A stretch of DNA of 37,742 nucleotides, taken from Clostridiales bacterium. GTDB taxonomy: Bacteria > Bacillota > Clostridia > Oscillospirales > Oscillospiraceae. The notes beneath the pieces were generated by a model, which saw only the letters and a program-made list of their open reading frames with translations, did no database searches and was not told the origin of the DNA. Position 1 is the first letter of the stretch. Each line of letters opens with the position of its first letter. This document shows, piece by piece, positions 7,836-14,054 of this stretch. Location: positions 1 to 37,742 of the forward strand of contig JAJUHC010000026.1 of the NCBI GenBank assembly GCA_029268065.1, read 5' to 3'. A program made the translations under genes and the position numbers.

Positions 7836-7869
7836 CGCTTTCACATTCTATTGCCGGTTGTCCCGATTT
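7836..7869 (-). promoter_or_regulatory. Upstream box of spoIIIAC shared with spoIIIAA
   Basis: On the minus strand, 46-79 bases upstream of the spoIIIAC start, lies TCGGGACAACCGGCAATAG followed by AAAGCG. Upstream of spoIIIAA, at the same distance from its start, is TCGGGACAATCACAATAG followed by TTTTTAAGCG. The shared blocks are TCGGGACAA, CAATAG and AAGCG. This is probably a common promoter or operator for the split operon. It fits no sporulation sigma consensus cleanly enough to name. Confidence 0.45.
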
Positions 7870-7920
7870 ATGATACCGCGGAAAAAACTTTGTCTCCCTC
7901 CCGCCGCCGGCGGACATAAA

Positions 7921-7956
7921 AACAGCCCGGCCTGCGTGTTCGCAGGTCGGGCTGTT
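7921..7956. terminator. Terminator hairpin, proximal copy
   Basis: Arms AACAGCCCGGCCTGCG and CGCAGGTCGGGCTGTT around a short loop. It matches 34 of 36 positions of the hairpin at 8148-8183 in the same orientation. It abuts the GTGTCGA end of repeat copy B. Confidence 0.6.
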
Positions 7957-8099
7957 GAGCGTGTCGAAAAAGTGTTTCGACACGCTTCAAGGGGGTATCC
8001 AATACCCCCTTGATACGCGGCTGAAGCCGCGATACCCCCGGTCGCGCACAATTGCGCGGTATAATGTATTTTTCCGGCGTACATGCCGCCGGAAAAATA
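7957..8099 (-). repeat. Multi-hairpin intergenic repeat, copy B (inverted)
   Basis: This is the reverse complement of the element at 38-182. It has the AGCGTGTCGAAA hairpin (7958-7986), the GGGGGTAT/ATACCCCC hairpin (7989-8011), the CGCGGCT/AGCCGCG hairpin, GCGCACAATTGCGC, and TATTTTTCCGGC/GCCGGAAAAATA (8067-8099). The central 85 or so bases are almost identical between the copies; the outer hairpin loop differs. Together with flanking sequence it fills the 428-base gap between spoIIIAC and the SnoaL-like gene, where no protein gene is supported. Confidence 0.85.
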
Positions 8100-8147
8100 A
8101 TTTTTTGATGTTATATCATTTTTAAATCTATGTTTGTCTACAGTCTT

Positions 8148-8183
8148 AACAGCCCGGCCTGCGTTTTCGCAGATCGGGCTGTT
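8148..8183. terminator. Terminator hairpin after the SnoaL-like gene
   Basis: Arms AACAGCCCGGCCTGCG and CGCAGATCGGGCTGTT lie 35 bases past the SnoaL-like stop. The hairpin ends transcription of the UroD-like/SnoaL-like pair on the minus strand. It is nearly identical to the hairpin at 7921-7956. Confidence 0.6.
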
Positions 8184-8218
8184 ATTATGCCTCCAAAACC
8201 TTTTGTCCGTCACCGGAG

Positions 8219-8623
8219 CTATTTTTTGCTTCTCGTGTTATGCCTGTGAACGAGCTTCCAGCCGTTTCCGGTGTTTTTAACAACGAGCGTCACGACCCAG
8301 CAAAGCTCCTCGCTCGAGCCGTCCTCCTTGTCGATGGTAACGCCGGTTTTAAACAGCACGTACGCCATACCTTCCGTATAATCACAGGAAATCCATTCTA
8401 TAAACCTCTCGCGCTCGCCCTTGTTCCCCTTTGAGACCGTTACCGACGCGTCGCGCACCTCTCTGCTTCCCTTCATCGTGCGCCCCGAGGCGCTGACGGC
8501 GGTGACGTTCTCGGAATCCTCCACGAAGGAGTTGTAGCATTCGGGTTTGGCGCGTGAGATCTCGGTTTCGGCGATTATGATGTCGTCGATGACCCTTTTA
8601 ATATCGTCCGGCAGCTTTGTCAT
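8219..8623 (-). CDS. SnoaL-like / nuclear transport factor 2 fold protein
   Basis: A 134-residue cytosolic protein with the layout of the SnoaL/ketosteroid-isomerase-like superfamily: an N-terminal helix (IKRVIDDIIIAETEISRA), then a curved beta sheet with YNSFVEDSENVTAVSASG, MAYVLFKTGVTID, ELCWVVTLVVKNTGNGWKLVHRHNT. The end WKLVHRHNT is typical of this family, where the C-terminal strand closes the pocket. Known members bind or isomerise small hydrophobic ligands, but no specific catalytic set is recognisable here. It starts two bases after the UroD-like stop with GGAAAGTG upstream, so the two are co-transcribed. No role in sporulation is known. Confidence 0.75.
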   Translation of the reverse strand: MTKLPDDIKRVIDDIIIAETEISRAKPECYNSFVEDSENVTAVSASGRTMKGSREVRDASVTVSKGNKGERERFIEWISCDYTEGMAYVLFKTGVTIDKEDGSSEELCWVVTLVVKNTGNGWKLVHRHNTRSKK

Positions 8624-8624
8624 G

Positions 8625-9617
8625 TCACTTTCCTTTCCTGAAATGCTTAAGGTCGTATTCCGAAGCGTATTTCGCTACCTCGTCCATGTATATCCTCTGC
8701 ACGCCCTCGTAAAGGGCGGCGCCGCTCGGGATACCGGGTATGAAGCCCCCGTTGGGGGCGTATGTGTCTATGGCTCTTCGCACCTCCGCCCTGATTTCGG
8801 TTTCGTCGTAATCGGGCCTGTCGATTTTCGCAACGTCTATGCCGCCCATAAACGCTATTTTTCCCCTGTATTCCTTCTGAAGCTTTACAATGTCGTTTTG
8901 CGGTATGCAGCCCTGCCACACGTCGATGCCGATTTCAATCATTTCGGGTATCAGCGGCTCGAGGAAGGTGTCGCTGTGATGTATGTAGATCACATTTCCG
9001 CCTCCGAAGCCTTTCACGGCGTCGATTATTCTTTTCTCCCTCGGCTTTATGAGCTCCCGCCAGGTTTCAGGCTTGAAGAAGAGACTGTGCTTGGAGCCCC
9101 AGTCATCGTGGAAGAATATAGCCTCGTACCTGACCGCGTCGTAGGTACGCCTCAGCAGCTCTATGCGGAGGTCGGTTATGGCATCCATAAGCTCTCCCAT
9201 GAGCTCCGGCTCCAGGAGCATGTCAGCGAGGCAGTTTTCAAAGCCCAGAAGGAAGTGCGACCTTTCGAAGGTGCCGCCGCTGCAGGCGAGGCAGACCATC
9301 TTTTCGCTTCTGTCTATCCTCGCCGCTTCCTCCCCCGCCTTTTTATAGTCAAAGCTGCCGCTGCTCAAATCCGGCAGTATTATCTGCTCTCTCCATTTCC
9401 TTATGTCGGTGATGACGTCGTACCCGGGCAGCACGCAGGGCTTGCGGCATTCCTCATATTCGCTTACGCCCCATTTCACACCCCAAAGATCCCTGTTTTC
9501 GCTGTCGAAAACCTTCGCCCCCGGCTCTCTCACCATCACAAGCGGTCCGAAGTCGGTGCAGAGATACTCGGGCGAACCCCATTTGATGGTCTCGATAAAA
9601 TTCTGCCTCTGATTCAT
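8625..9617 (-). CDS. Uroporphyrinogen decarboxylase family protein (MtaA/CmuA-like)
   Basis: A 330-residue protein of the UROD/MetE-like TIM-barrel superfamily. It has FHDDWGSKHSLFFKPETWRELI (169-190), NVIYIHHSDTFLEPLIPEMIEIGIDV (208-233), LQKEYRGKIAFMGGIDV (246-262) and the C-terminal GGFIPGIPSGA (290-300). These fit the clostridial group that also includes corrinoid methyltransferases. The His-x-Cys zinc motif of MtaA/CmuA is replaced by HHSD, so a zinc-thiolate methyltransferase role is not supported. True haem-pathway HemE is also unlikely. A substrate cannot be assigned. ATG at 9617 follows GGAGGG. It has its own consensus promoter and sits inside the spoIIIA gene set. Confidence 0.85.
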   Translation of the reverse strand: MNQRQNFIETIKWGSPEYLCTDFGPLVMVREPGAKVFDSENRDLWGVKWGVSEYEECRKPCVLPGYDVITDIRKWREQIILPDLSSGSFDYKKAGEEAARIDRSEKMVCLACSGGTFERSHFLLGFENCLADMLLEPELMGELMDAITDLRIELLRRTYDAVRYEAIFFHDDWGSKHSLFFKPETWRELIKPREKRIIDAVKGFGGGNVIYIHHSDTFLEPLIPEMIEIGIDVWQGCIPQNDIVKLQKEYRGKIAFMGGIDVAKIDRPDYDETEIRAEVRRAIDTYAPNGGFIPGIPSGAALYEGVQRIYMDEVAKYASEYDLKHFRKGK

Positions 9618-9694
9618 AAAATCCCTCCGTAATTGTTATGCAATGACAAAATCCCCGTGTTGCTCGGCGCACATTTAATACATAATGCATAATT

Positions 9695-9723
9695 ATTATA
9701 CTTCGCATGAAAACTATTGTCAA
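9695..9723 (-). promoter_or_regulatory. Consensus sigma-A promoter of the UroD-like gene
   Basis: On the minus strand: TTGACA (9718-9723), a 17-base spacer, TATAAT (9695-9700). This is a perfect consensus match, so vegetative expression is expected, unlike the sporulation genes around it. The spacer and -10 are 22 of 25 bases identical to the region upstream of spoIIIAA. Confidence 0.85.
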
Positions 9724-9765
9724 TTTTTTTGTTTCGAAATCGGGTTTGTTTAACAGAAAAAGCAA

Positions 9766-9793
9766 AAGCATCGGAGGATACCCGCCGATGCTT
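9766..9793 (-). terminator. Intrinsic terminator after spoIIIAB
   Basis: Arms AAGCATCGG / CCGATGCTT, followed on the minus strand by TTTTGCTTTTTCTG. It lies 20 bases past the spoIIIAB stop, so spoIIIAA-AB is a separate transcript from spoIIIAC-AH. Confidence 0.75.
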
Positions 9794-9813
9794 CAGTTGG
9801 CATATGACCGCGC

Positions 9814-10329
9814 TCAAAGCAGTATTATGGCTATCGCAAGCCCCGCCGCGACGCCCAGCATGAGCCTTGTCCTGCTTTCCTTGTCCCTTTCGCTTTCGGC
9901 CTTTGAAAGCCTCGCCTCCAGCCTCTTCCTTGCGGAGGATATGGCCTCGCCCTGACGCTCAGGGTCGTAGCGTCCGAGGGCCGCGCCGAGCTCAAGCAGT
10001 ATCTCGCGCTCCGGCTCGGAAAGCTCAAGCCCTTTTGCGGAAAAAAGCGCCGATTTCCAGACCTCGGAAAAGGGTCTCCCCCGCATGCTTCTGAGCTTTA
10101 TGAGGCATTCGGCGAAGAAAAGGCTGGCGGGCTCCCCGCTCTGCCTGGCGAGAAGCTCGAGAAGCTCCGGCATGGGGGTAAGGCGCGTGCATATCTCAGG
10201 CTTCATAATGTCAAGACCCGCGACGATGCTGGAAAGGCTCCTCACCCTGTTCTTCAGCTGCGCCGCGCTTCTCAGGCCCAGCGAGGTCGTCGCGGCGGTC
10301 ACAAAAACCGCTCCGATTATTTTAAGCAC
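9814..10329 (-). CDS. spoIIIAB: Stage III sporulation protein AB
   Basis: Mother-cell membrane protein of the SpoIIIA complex, with a fold resembling type II secretion GspF. The 171-residue product has a first membrane helix (MLKIIGAVFVTAATTSLG), a soluble helical domain with AGLDIMKPEI and GLELSEPEREILLELGAALGRYD, and a C-terminal membrane helix LMLGVAAGLAIAIILL. I chose the GTG at 10329, giving an N-terminus and length like Bacillus SpoIIIAB, with TGGAGGT six bases upstream. An ATG at 10347 would add six residues with no good ribosome binding site. It overlaps spoIIIAA by 8 bases. Confidence 0.95.
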   Translation of the reverse strand: MLKIIGAVFVTAATTSLGLRSAAQLKNRVRSLSSIVAGLDIMKPEICTRLTPMPELLELLARQSGEPASLFFAECLIKLRSMRGRPFSEVWKSALFSAKGLELSEPEREILLELGAALGRYDPERQGEAISSARKRLEARLSKAESERDKESRTRLMLGVAAGLAIAIILL

Positions 10330-11233
10330 AGTCCACCTCCAGATCATGGACGGAGCAGACCCGCTCCCCGTTTTTCTTTTCTATAACAACCGCTTTTTTA
10401 AAGACGCCTTCCCTGAGAAGCTCGCGGTATAGCCCGCGCCTTTTGAGCTCGCTTAAATCCGCCGCGTGCGCCGTGGCAAGGAGTCCGACGCCGCAGTTGA
10501 ATGCGCTCGAAAGGGCCTTTGCGTCGCGTGGCGCAGTAATTTCGTCCATCGCGATTATATCGGGGTTCATAGTCCGAAGCAGCAGCATAACCGCCTCGTC
10601 TCTGGGGCAAAGCGAGAGCACGTCCGTCCTTATGCCGACGTCCATCTGGGGCAGCGCGCCGCGCATGGCCGCTATTTCCCCGCGCTCGTCCGCGAGGGCT
10701 ACCCTGAAGCCCCTGTCGGAGAGTATTCTGACAATATCGCGCAGAAGCGTCGTTTTGCCGCCGCCCGGGGGCGAGATTATGATCGCGGAGGAAAACTGCC
10801 TTTCCGGGGCGAGCATACGTGCCGCGGCTTTCCCGCAGTCTCTGATTTCCTTGGCGATTCGGACGGCAAGCGAGGACACGGAGCGCACCCCGTCTATCGA
10901 GCCGTTTTTTATTATCGCGGTGCCGCAGATACCGATCCTGTGCCCGCCGCCGCCGGTTACAAAACCGTTTTTTATGCTGTCCGACGCCGTGTGCAGCGAC
11001 GAGTCCGTCGCTATCTCCAGGACGTCGGCAAGGTTTCTCGGCGTGACTATTTTCTCTCCCAGCCACTTTTCTCCCCCCGGCAGCAGCACGCTGGGCAGGA
11101 GACCGGCCCGGAGCCGGAATTCCTCCGCCGAGGCCTTCTCGCTTTTTGTGAGAGCCTCAAAGCTTTCGCGCAGCCCCCCGGGCAGGAGGGCTGCCGCGCT
11201 CAGAAATCTTGAAATCAGATAATCCGTTTCCAT
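10322..11233 (-). CDS. spoIIIAA: Stage III sporulation protein AA (ATPase)
   Basis: Cytosolic AAA-type ATPase thought to power the SpoIIIA-SpoIIQ channel, related to secretion ATPases. The 303-residue protein has GGGGHRIGICGTA (95-107), Walker A SPPGGGKTT (154-162), ALADERGEIAAM (179-190), VGIRTDVL (199-206) and Walker B IIAMDE (226-231), then GLLATAHA. The start is ATG at 11233, with GAGGTG five bases upstream; the longer frame adds residues with no family similarity. Its length is close to the Bacillus protein. It begins the short AA-AB transcript and is divergent from the oxidoreductase gene at 11364. Confidence 0.96.
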   Translation of the reverse strand: METDYLISRFLSAAALLPGGLRESFEALTKSEKASAEEFRLRAGLLPSVLLPGGEKWLGEKIVTPRNLADVLEIATDSSLHTASDSIKNGFVTGGGGHRIGICGTAIIKNGSIDGVRSVSSLAVRIAKEIRDCGKAAARMLAPERQFSSAIIISPPGGGKTTLLRDIVRILSDRGFRVALADERGEIAAMRGALPQMDVGIRTDVLSLCPRDEAVMLLLRTMNPDIIAMDEITAPRDAKALSSAFNCGVGLLATAHAADLSELKRRGLYRELLREGVFKKAVVIEKKNGERVCSVHDLEVDCA

Positions 11234-11271
11234 ACACACCTCGCCGGCACGCTTTGTTTGGTCTGTCCTCA

Positions 11272-11308
11272 TTTATATTTCGCTTAAAAACTATTGTGAT
11301 TGTCCCGA
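11272..11308 (-). promoter_or_regulatory. Upstream region of spoIIIAA with shared motifs
   Basis: On the minus strand: TCGGGACAATCACAATAG (11291-11308), then TTTTTAAGCGAAA and TATAAA (11272-11277). Two parts recur nearby. TCGGGACAA...CAATAG...AAGCG also lies before spoIIIAC. ACAATAGTTTT..GCGAA.TATAA recurs in the UroD-like promoter. It may use TATAAA as -10 with a poor -35 (ATCACA), or a sporulation sigma factor. Confidence 0.5.
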
Positions 11309-11322
11309 AAAAATGCTAAAAT
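11294..11322 (+). promoter_or_regulatory. Sigma-A promoter of the oxidoreductase gene
   Basis: TTGTGA (11294-11299), 17-base spacer, TAAAAT (11317-11322). Its -35 element lies on the same bases as the conserved CACAA of the opposing spoIIIAA region, so the two divergent promoters would compete. Confidence 0.65.
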
Positions 11323-11363
11323 TTCTTTCGGAAGTAAAAATTTAATAATAAGGAGATGCTGTT

Positions 11364-11759
11364 ATGAGCAAGGTATTTGATTTTCTGAAGGAAACGGGAA
11401 CATTTTACTATGCCACCGTCGAGGACTCGAAGCCCGTACTCCGGCCCTTCGGCTTTTTGATGGAGTATGAAGGAAAGATCTACATAGGCATGGGCAAGCA
11501 CAAAAACTGCTATAAGCAGACGATAGCCAATCCCAATATAGCCATCTGCGCCTGCAACGCTCAGCGCCAGTGGATACGCATAAGCGGAAAGGCTGTGCCG
11601 GACGACCGTCCGGAGGCTTTGGCAAAATGCTTTGAGTGCGCGCCGAACCTTAAGAGCATCTACAACGAAACCACGGGCTTCGTCATGGGTCTTTTCTACA
11701 TTGAGGACGGCGTCGCCGAAATCAACATAGGAAACACACAGGAAAAAATAAATATCTGA
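11364..11759 (+). CDS. Pyridoxamine 5'-phosphate oxidase family protein
   Basis: A 131-residue FMN-binding split-barrel protein of the PNPOx-like family, close in size to clostridial NimA-like flavin reductases. Visible features are the N-terminal FLKETGTFYYATVEDSKPVLRPFGFL (which I read as an FMN-domain start), YIGMGKHKNCYKQTIANPNIAICA, then IRISGKA and a C-terminal strand segment. It is not PdxH itself: the C-terminal pyridoxine-phosphate region is absent. The flavin-dependent substrate is unknown. ATG follows AGGAG at good spacing; it is a single-gene unit between its promoter and a terminator. Confidence 0.88.
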   Translation: MSKVFDFLKETGTFYYATVEDSKPVLRPFGFLMEYEGKIYIGMGKHKNCYKQTIANPNIAICACNAQRQWIRISGKAVPDDRPEALAKCFECAPNLKSIYNETTGFVMGLFYIEDGVAEINIGNTQEKINI

Positions 11760-11772
11760 GCCGCCAAAATAC

Positions 11773-11802
11773 AAAAACCTGCCCACTCCCGGGCAGGTTT
11801 TT
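11773..11802. terminator. Intrinsic terminator after the oxidoreductase gene
   Basis: Arms AAAAACCTGCCC and GGGCAGGTTTTT around a six-base loop, 13 bases past the stop. It has T/A runs on both sides and may serve the converging TPR-like gene as well. Confidence 0.8.
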
Positions 11803-11814
11803 GTGTATTTAAAG

Positions 11815-11832
11815 ACTTTTTCGATATGCTCA
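11815..11832 (+). repeat. Degenerate fragment of the multi-hairpin repeat
   Basis: ACTTTTTCGATATGCTCA matches the end of repeat copy A (ACTTTTTCGACACGCTCA) with two mismatches. The other hairpins are missing, so it is either a remnant or chance. Confidence 0.35.
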
Positions 11833-11839
11833 TCCGGGG

Positions 11840-12184
11840 CTATCTGCCCCCTCTTTTTGCTATTTCCAGGTAGGCCCGGGCCTCCCCGTATTCTCCCGCG
11901 GACTCAAAAGCCCCGCAGCTCTCCTCGAAGCGCCCCAGCCCGAACAATTCCTTTCCGTACAGAAAGCAGGCCTCTCTGTACCTGTCCCTGCTGTCTTTAT
12001 ACCTTCCAAGCTCCCTGAACAGGGCCATCGCTTCTTCCGGTCTGCCGTTTTCAAGGGTTTCCCGGGCTTTCCGATACTTCTCTCTCCGCGGCTTGCCGTC
12101 TGAATACCACCAGTTTTGCCAGAAGCGCAAGGGCACCGAAAAAATAAACATAATAATGGGGAAAATGACCGTCCATTTCTGCAC
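11840..12184 (-). CDS. Small membrane-anchored TPR-like protein
   Basis: A 114-residue protein with an N-terminal hydrophobic anchor (about 5-22, WTVIFPIIMFIFSVPLRFW) and a soluble part of paired helices resembling tetratricopeptide repeats: EEAMALFRELGRYKDSRDRYREA and ...LFGLGRFEESCGAFESAGEYGEARAYLEIA. I do not recognise a specific family. TPR-like regions usually mediate protein contacts. The start is GTG at 12184, preceded by GGAGGT eight bases upstream. It has its own sigma-A promoter and lies after the whiA operon. Confidence 0.7.
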   Translation of the reverse strand: MQKWTVIFPIIMFIFSVPLRFWQNWWYSDGKPRREKYRKARETLENGRPEEAMALFRELGRYKDSRDRYREACFLYGKELFGLGRFEESCGAFESAGEYGEARAYLEIAKRGGR

Positions 12185-12217
12185 AAAAAAGCACCTCCGC
12201 GCGCCGTTTTCTCCATT

Positions 12218-12246
12218 ATTTTACACCGCTTGACTGCATTTTGCAA
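12218..12246 (-). promoter_or_regulatory. Sigma-A promoter of the TPR-like gene
   Basis: On the minus strand: TTGCAA (12241-12246), 17-base spacer, TAAAAT (12218-12223). It lies just past the whiA stop and 34 bases upstream of the GTG start. Confidence 0.65.
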
Positions 12247-12254
12247 TCCGGATC

Positions 12255-13157
12255 TTACTTTTGCTGCCTGGCCAGCTCCGAAAGCTTCCTCAGCCTGTGG
12301 TTGAGACAGGATTTGCCGACGGGAGGGCTGTGAAGCGCGGCAAGCTCGTTCAAGCTAACCTCGGGATTCGCCTTTCTCAGCTCCGCCGTATACCTCAGCT
12401 TGTCGGGAAGGCTGTTCATCCTTCCGCTTTTTTCGAGCCTCTCAATCGCCCTTATCTGGTCCACCGAAGCGTAAGCCGTCTTGCCTACGTTAGCGGTTTC
12501 GCAGTTAACTCTCCGGTTTACACTGTTGCGAAAATCCTTTTCCACCTTTGCGGACATGACCTCCATAGCGGCGACGGGCGCGCCGATCGTCGTGAGAAAA
12601 TCCTCAATCGCCTCGCTCTGCTTGAGATAAATGATGTAGTTTCCGCCGCGGGAGGTATACTTAGGCGAAAAGCCCATGTCGAGCAGAATCGAATATGTCT
12701 CATGGCTCACGTTATAGTGGTCGGTGACCAGCTCCAGGTGATACCTTTTCCCGGGGTCGGTAACTGAGCCGCCGGCGAGAAAAGCCCCCCGTACGAACGA
12801 AACGCGGCAGCACTCGTCCTCAAGCACGCTGAGGTTAATATGGTGCGCCAGAACCTTTTCGCCGTCGTAGCCGTAGGCGCCGAATATCTTTTTTATCTTG
12901 TCCGCGTCGCTTATCGTGAAGGTCAGCTTGCCTTCCTGAGCGCCCTCGGGCGGCGCCGTGTCGAAGCCCAGGCCCAAAGCGCGCTTAAAAAGCCTTGGAA
13001 GCCTCGCTGCGAAAGCCTGGCTTTCCGTAACTATTTTTATAAGCTTCATTGAGAATGTGTTGCAGTACGAAAGTATGCCATAGATCTCCGCCGCGGCGCA
13101 GCAGGGCTTGTCTATGACCTTGCATATTTCCATTTTAGTATCCGAGGAGAACGACAC
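12255..13157 (-). CDS. whiA: Sporulation/division regulator WhiA
   Basis: DNA-binding protein with a LAGLIDADG homing-endonuclease-like N-terminal domain and a C-terminal helix-turn-helix. In actinobacteria it controls sporulation septation; in Firmicutes it affects cell division and chromosome segregation. The 300-residue product has SFVRGAFLAGGSVTDP (central, the pseudo-LAGLIDADG motif), HYNVSHETYSILLDMGF, RRVNCETANVGKTAYAS and the C-terminal LRKANPEVSLNELAALHSPPVGKSCLNHRLRKL. The start is GTG at 13157, with GGAGG seven bases upstream. It is normally preceded by yvcK, which is missing here. Confidence 0.96.
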   Translation of the reverse strand: MSFSSDTKMEICKVIDKPCCAAAEIYGILSYCNTFSMKLIKIVTESQAFAARLPRLFKRALGLGFDTAPPEGAQEGKLTFTISDADKIKKIFGAYGYDGEKVLAHHINLSVLEDECCRVSFVRGAFLAGGSVTDPGKRYHLELVTDHYNVSHETYSILLDMGFSPKYTSRGGNYIIYLKQSEAIEDFLTTIGAPVAAMEVMSAKVEKDFRNSVNRRVNCETANVGKTAYASVDQIRAIERLEKSGRMNSLPDKLRYTAELRKANPEVSLNELAALHSPPVGKSCLNHRLRKLSELARQQK

Positions 13158-13172
13158 ACCCAGACCTCCAAA

Positions 13173-14039
13173 TCAATGCGCATGCTTTTCTATATCCCTG
13201 TGACGCATTTTCACATCATAGCCCTTTGAGCTTATGAAGCAGCCCAGCTCCTCCGCGATGGCGACCGAGCGGTGCCTGCCTCCGGTGCAGCCGACGGAGA
13301 TCACAAGCGAATGCTTTCCTTCCTCGATATAGAAGGGTATCAGGTATTCCACCATATCCTCAAGCTTCTTGAGAAACTCCGTTGTCTGAGAATAGGAGAA
13401 AATATAGCTGCGCACCGGCTCGTCGAGTCCGCTGAGCTGTGCGAGCTCTGCGACGTAGAAGGGGTTCGGAAGGAAGCGAACGTCAAAAACGAGGTCGGAA
13501 TTCGTGGGTATCCCGTACTTGTAACCGAAGGAGGTCACACTGACGTCCAGGTTTTTTCTCTCGCCCTTTCCGGAGAATAGCCTGTAAAGCTCAGACTGCA
13601 ACCGGCTCAGCGTGAAGTCGGTGGTGTCGACAATATAGTCTGCGCGCTCCCTGATGGGGCTCAGAAGCTCCTTTTCCCGTCTGATCGAGTCCTCGACGTT
13701 TCCCGTCTCCTGATCCAGGGGATGCCGTCTGCGGGTTTCCTTGTAGCGTTTCACAATTGTGTCGGAGGACGCCTCGATGTAAAGAATCTTGGAGTCGCAG
13801 CCCATTTTCTGCATTTCGTCCATGGCTCTGAACAGATCCTCGAAGCTCTCGCGGCCTCTGATATCCGTAACCAGCGCGACATATTCGTATCTTCCCCTTG
13901 TCGCGAGGCAAAGCTCCGCGAATTTTGGGATCAGCACTACCGGCATATTATCAACGCAGTAGAAGTTCATGTCCTCCAAAATTCCGGCCGCCTTGCTCTT
14001 TCCCGCCCCGGACAACCCCGATATAATCAAAAATTTCAT
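13173..14039 (-). CDS. rapZ: RNase adapter/nucleotide-binding protein RapZ (YvcJ)
   Basis: P-loop protein of the RapZ/YvcJ family. In E. coli it senses glucosamine-6-phosphate and controls sRNA decay; in Bacillus YvcJ has nucleotide-hydrolysis activity and affects competence. The 288-residue protein has Walker A GLSGAGKS (8-15), YCVDNMPVVLIPKF, the D-R-x5-F region around DIRGRESFEDLF, RRHPLD (114-119) and the C-terminal VGCTGGRHRSVAIAE, which matches the family. ATG at 14039 follows GGAGG. It lies between murB and whiA in the operon. Confidence 0.95.
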   Translation of the reverse strand: MKFLIISGLSGAGKSKAAGILEDMNFYCVDNMPVVLIPKFAELCLATRGRYEYVALVTDIRGRESFEDLFRAMDEMQKMGCDSKILYIEASSDTIVKRYKETRRRHPLDQETGNVEDSIRREKELLSPIRERADYIVDTTDFTLSRLQSELYRLFSGKGERKNLDVSVTSFGYKYGIPTNSDLVFDVRFLPNPFYVAELAQLSGLDEPVRSYIFSYSQTTEFLKKLEDMVEYLIPFYIEEGKHSLVISVGCTGGRHRSVAIAEELGCFISSKGYDVKMRHRDIEKHAH

Positions 14040-14054
14040 GGTCCGCCTCCTTTT

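Noticed and set aside
7642..8213. Open frames across the repeat encoding FFDTL-type peptides (7642-7983, 7848-8213)
   Set aside because: They read hairpin repeat DNA; the same peptide pattern arises at 156-401 because the DNA repeat is the same. No ribosome binding site or family match.
8547..9632. 361-residue open frame antisense to the UroD-like gene
   Set aside because: Opposite-strand shadow with no family features; the minus-strand gene has a promoter and ribosome binding site.
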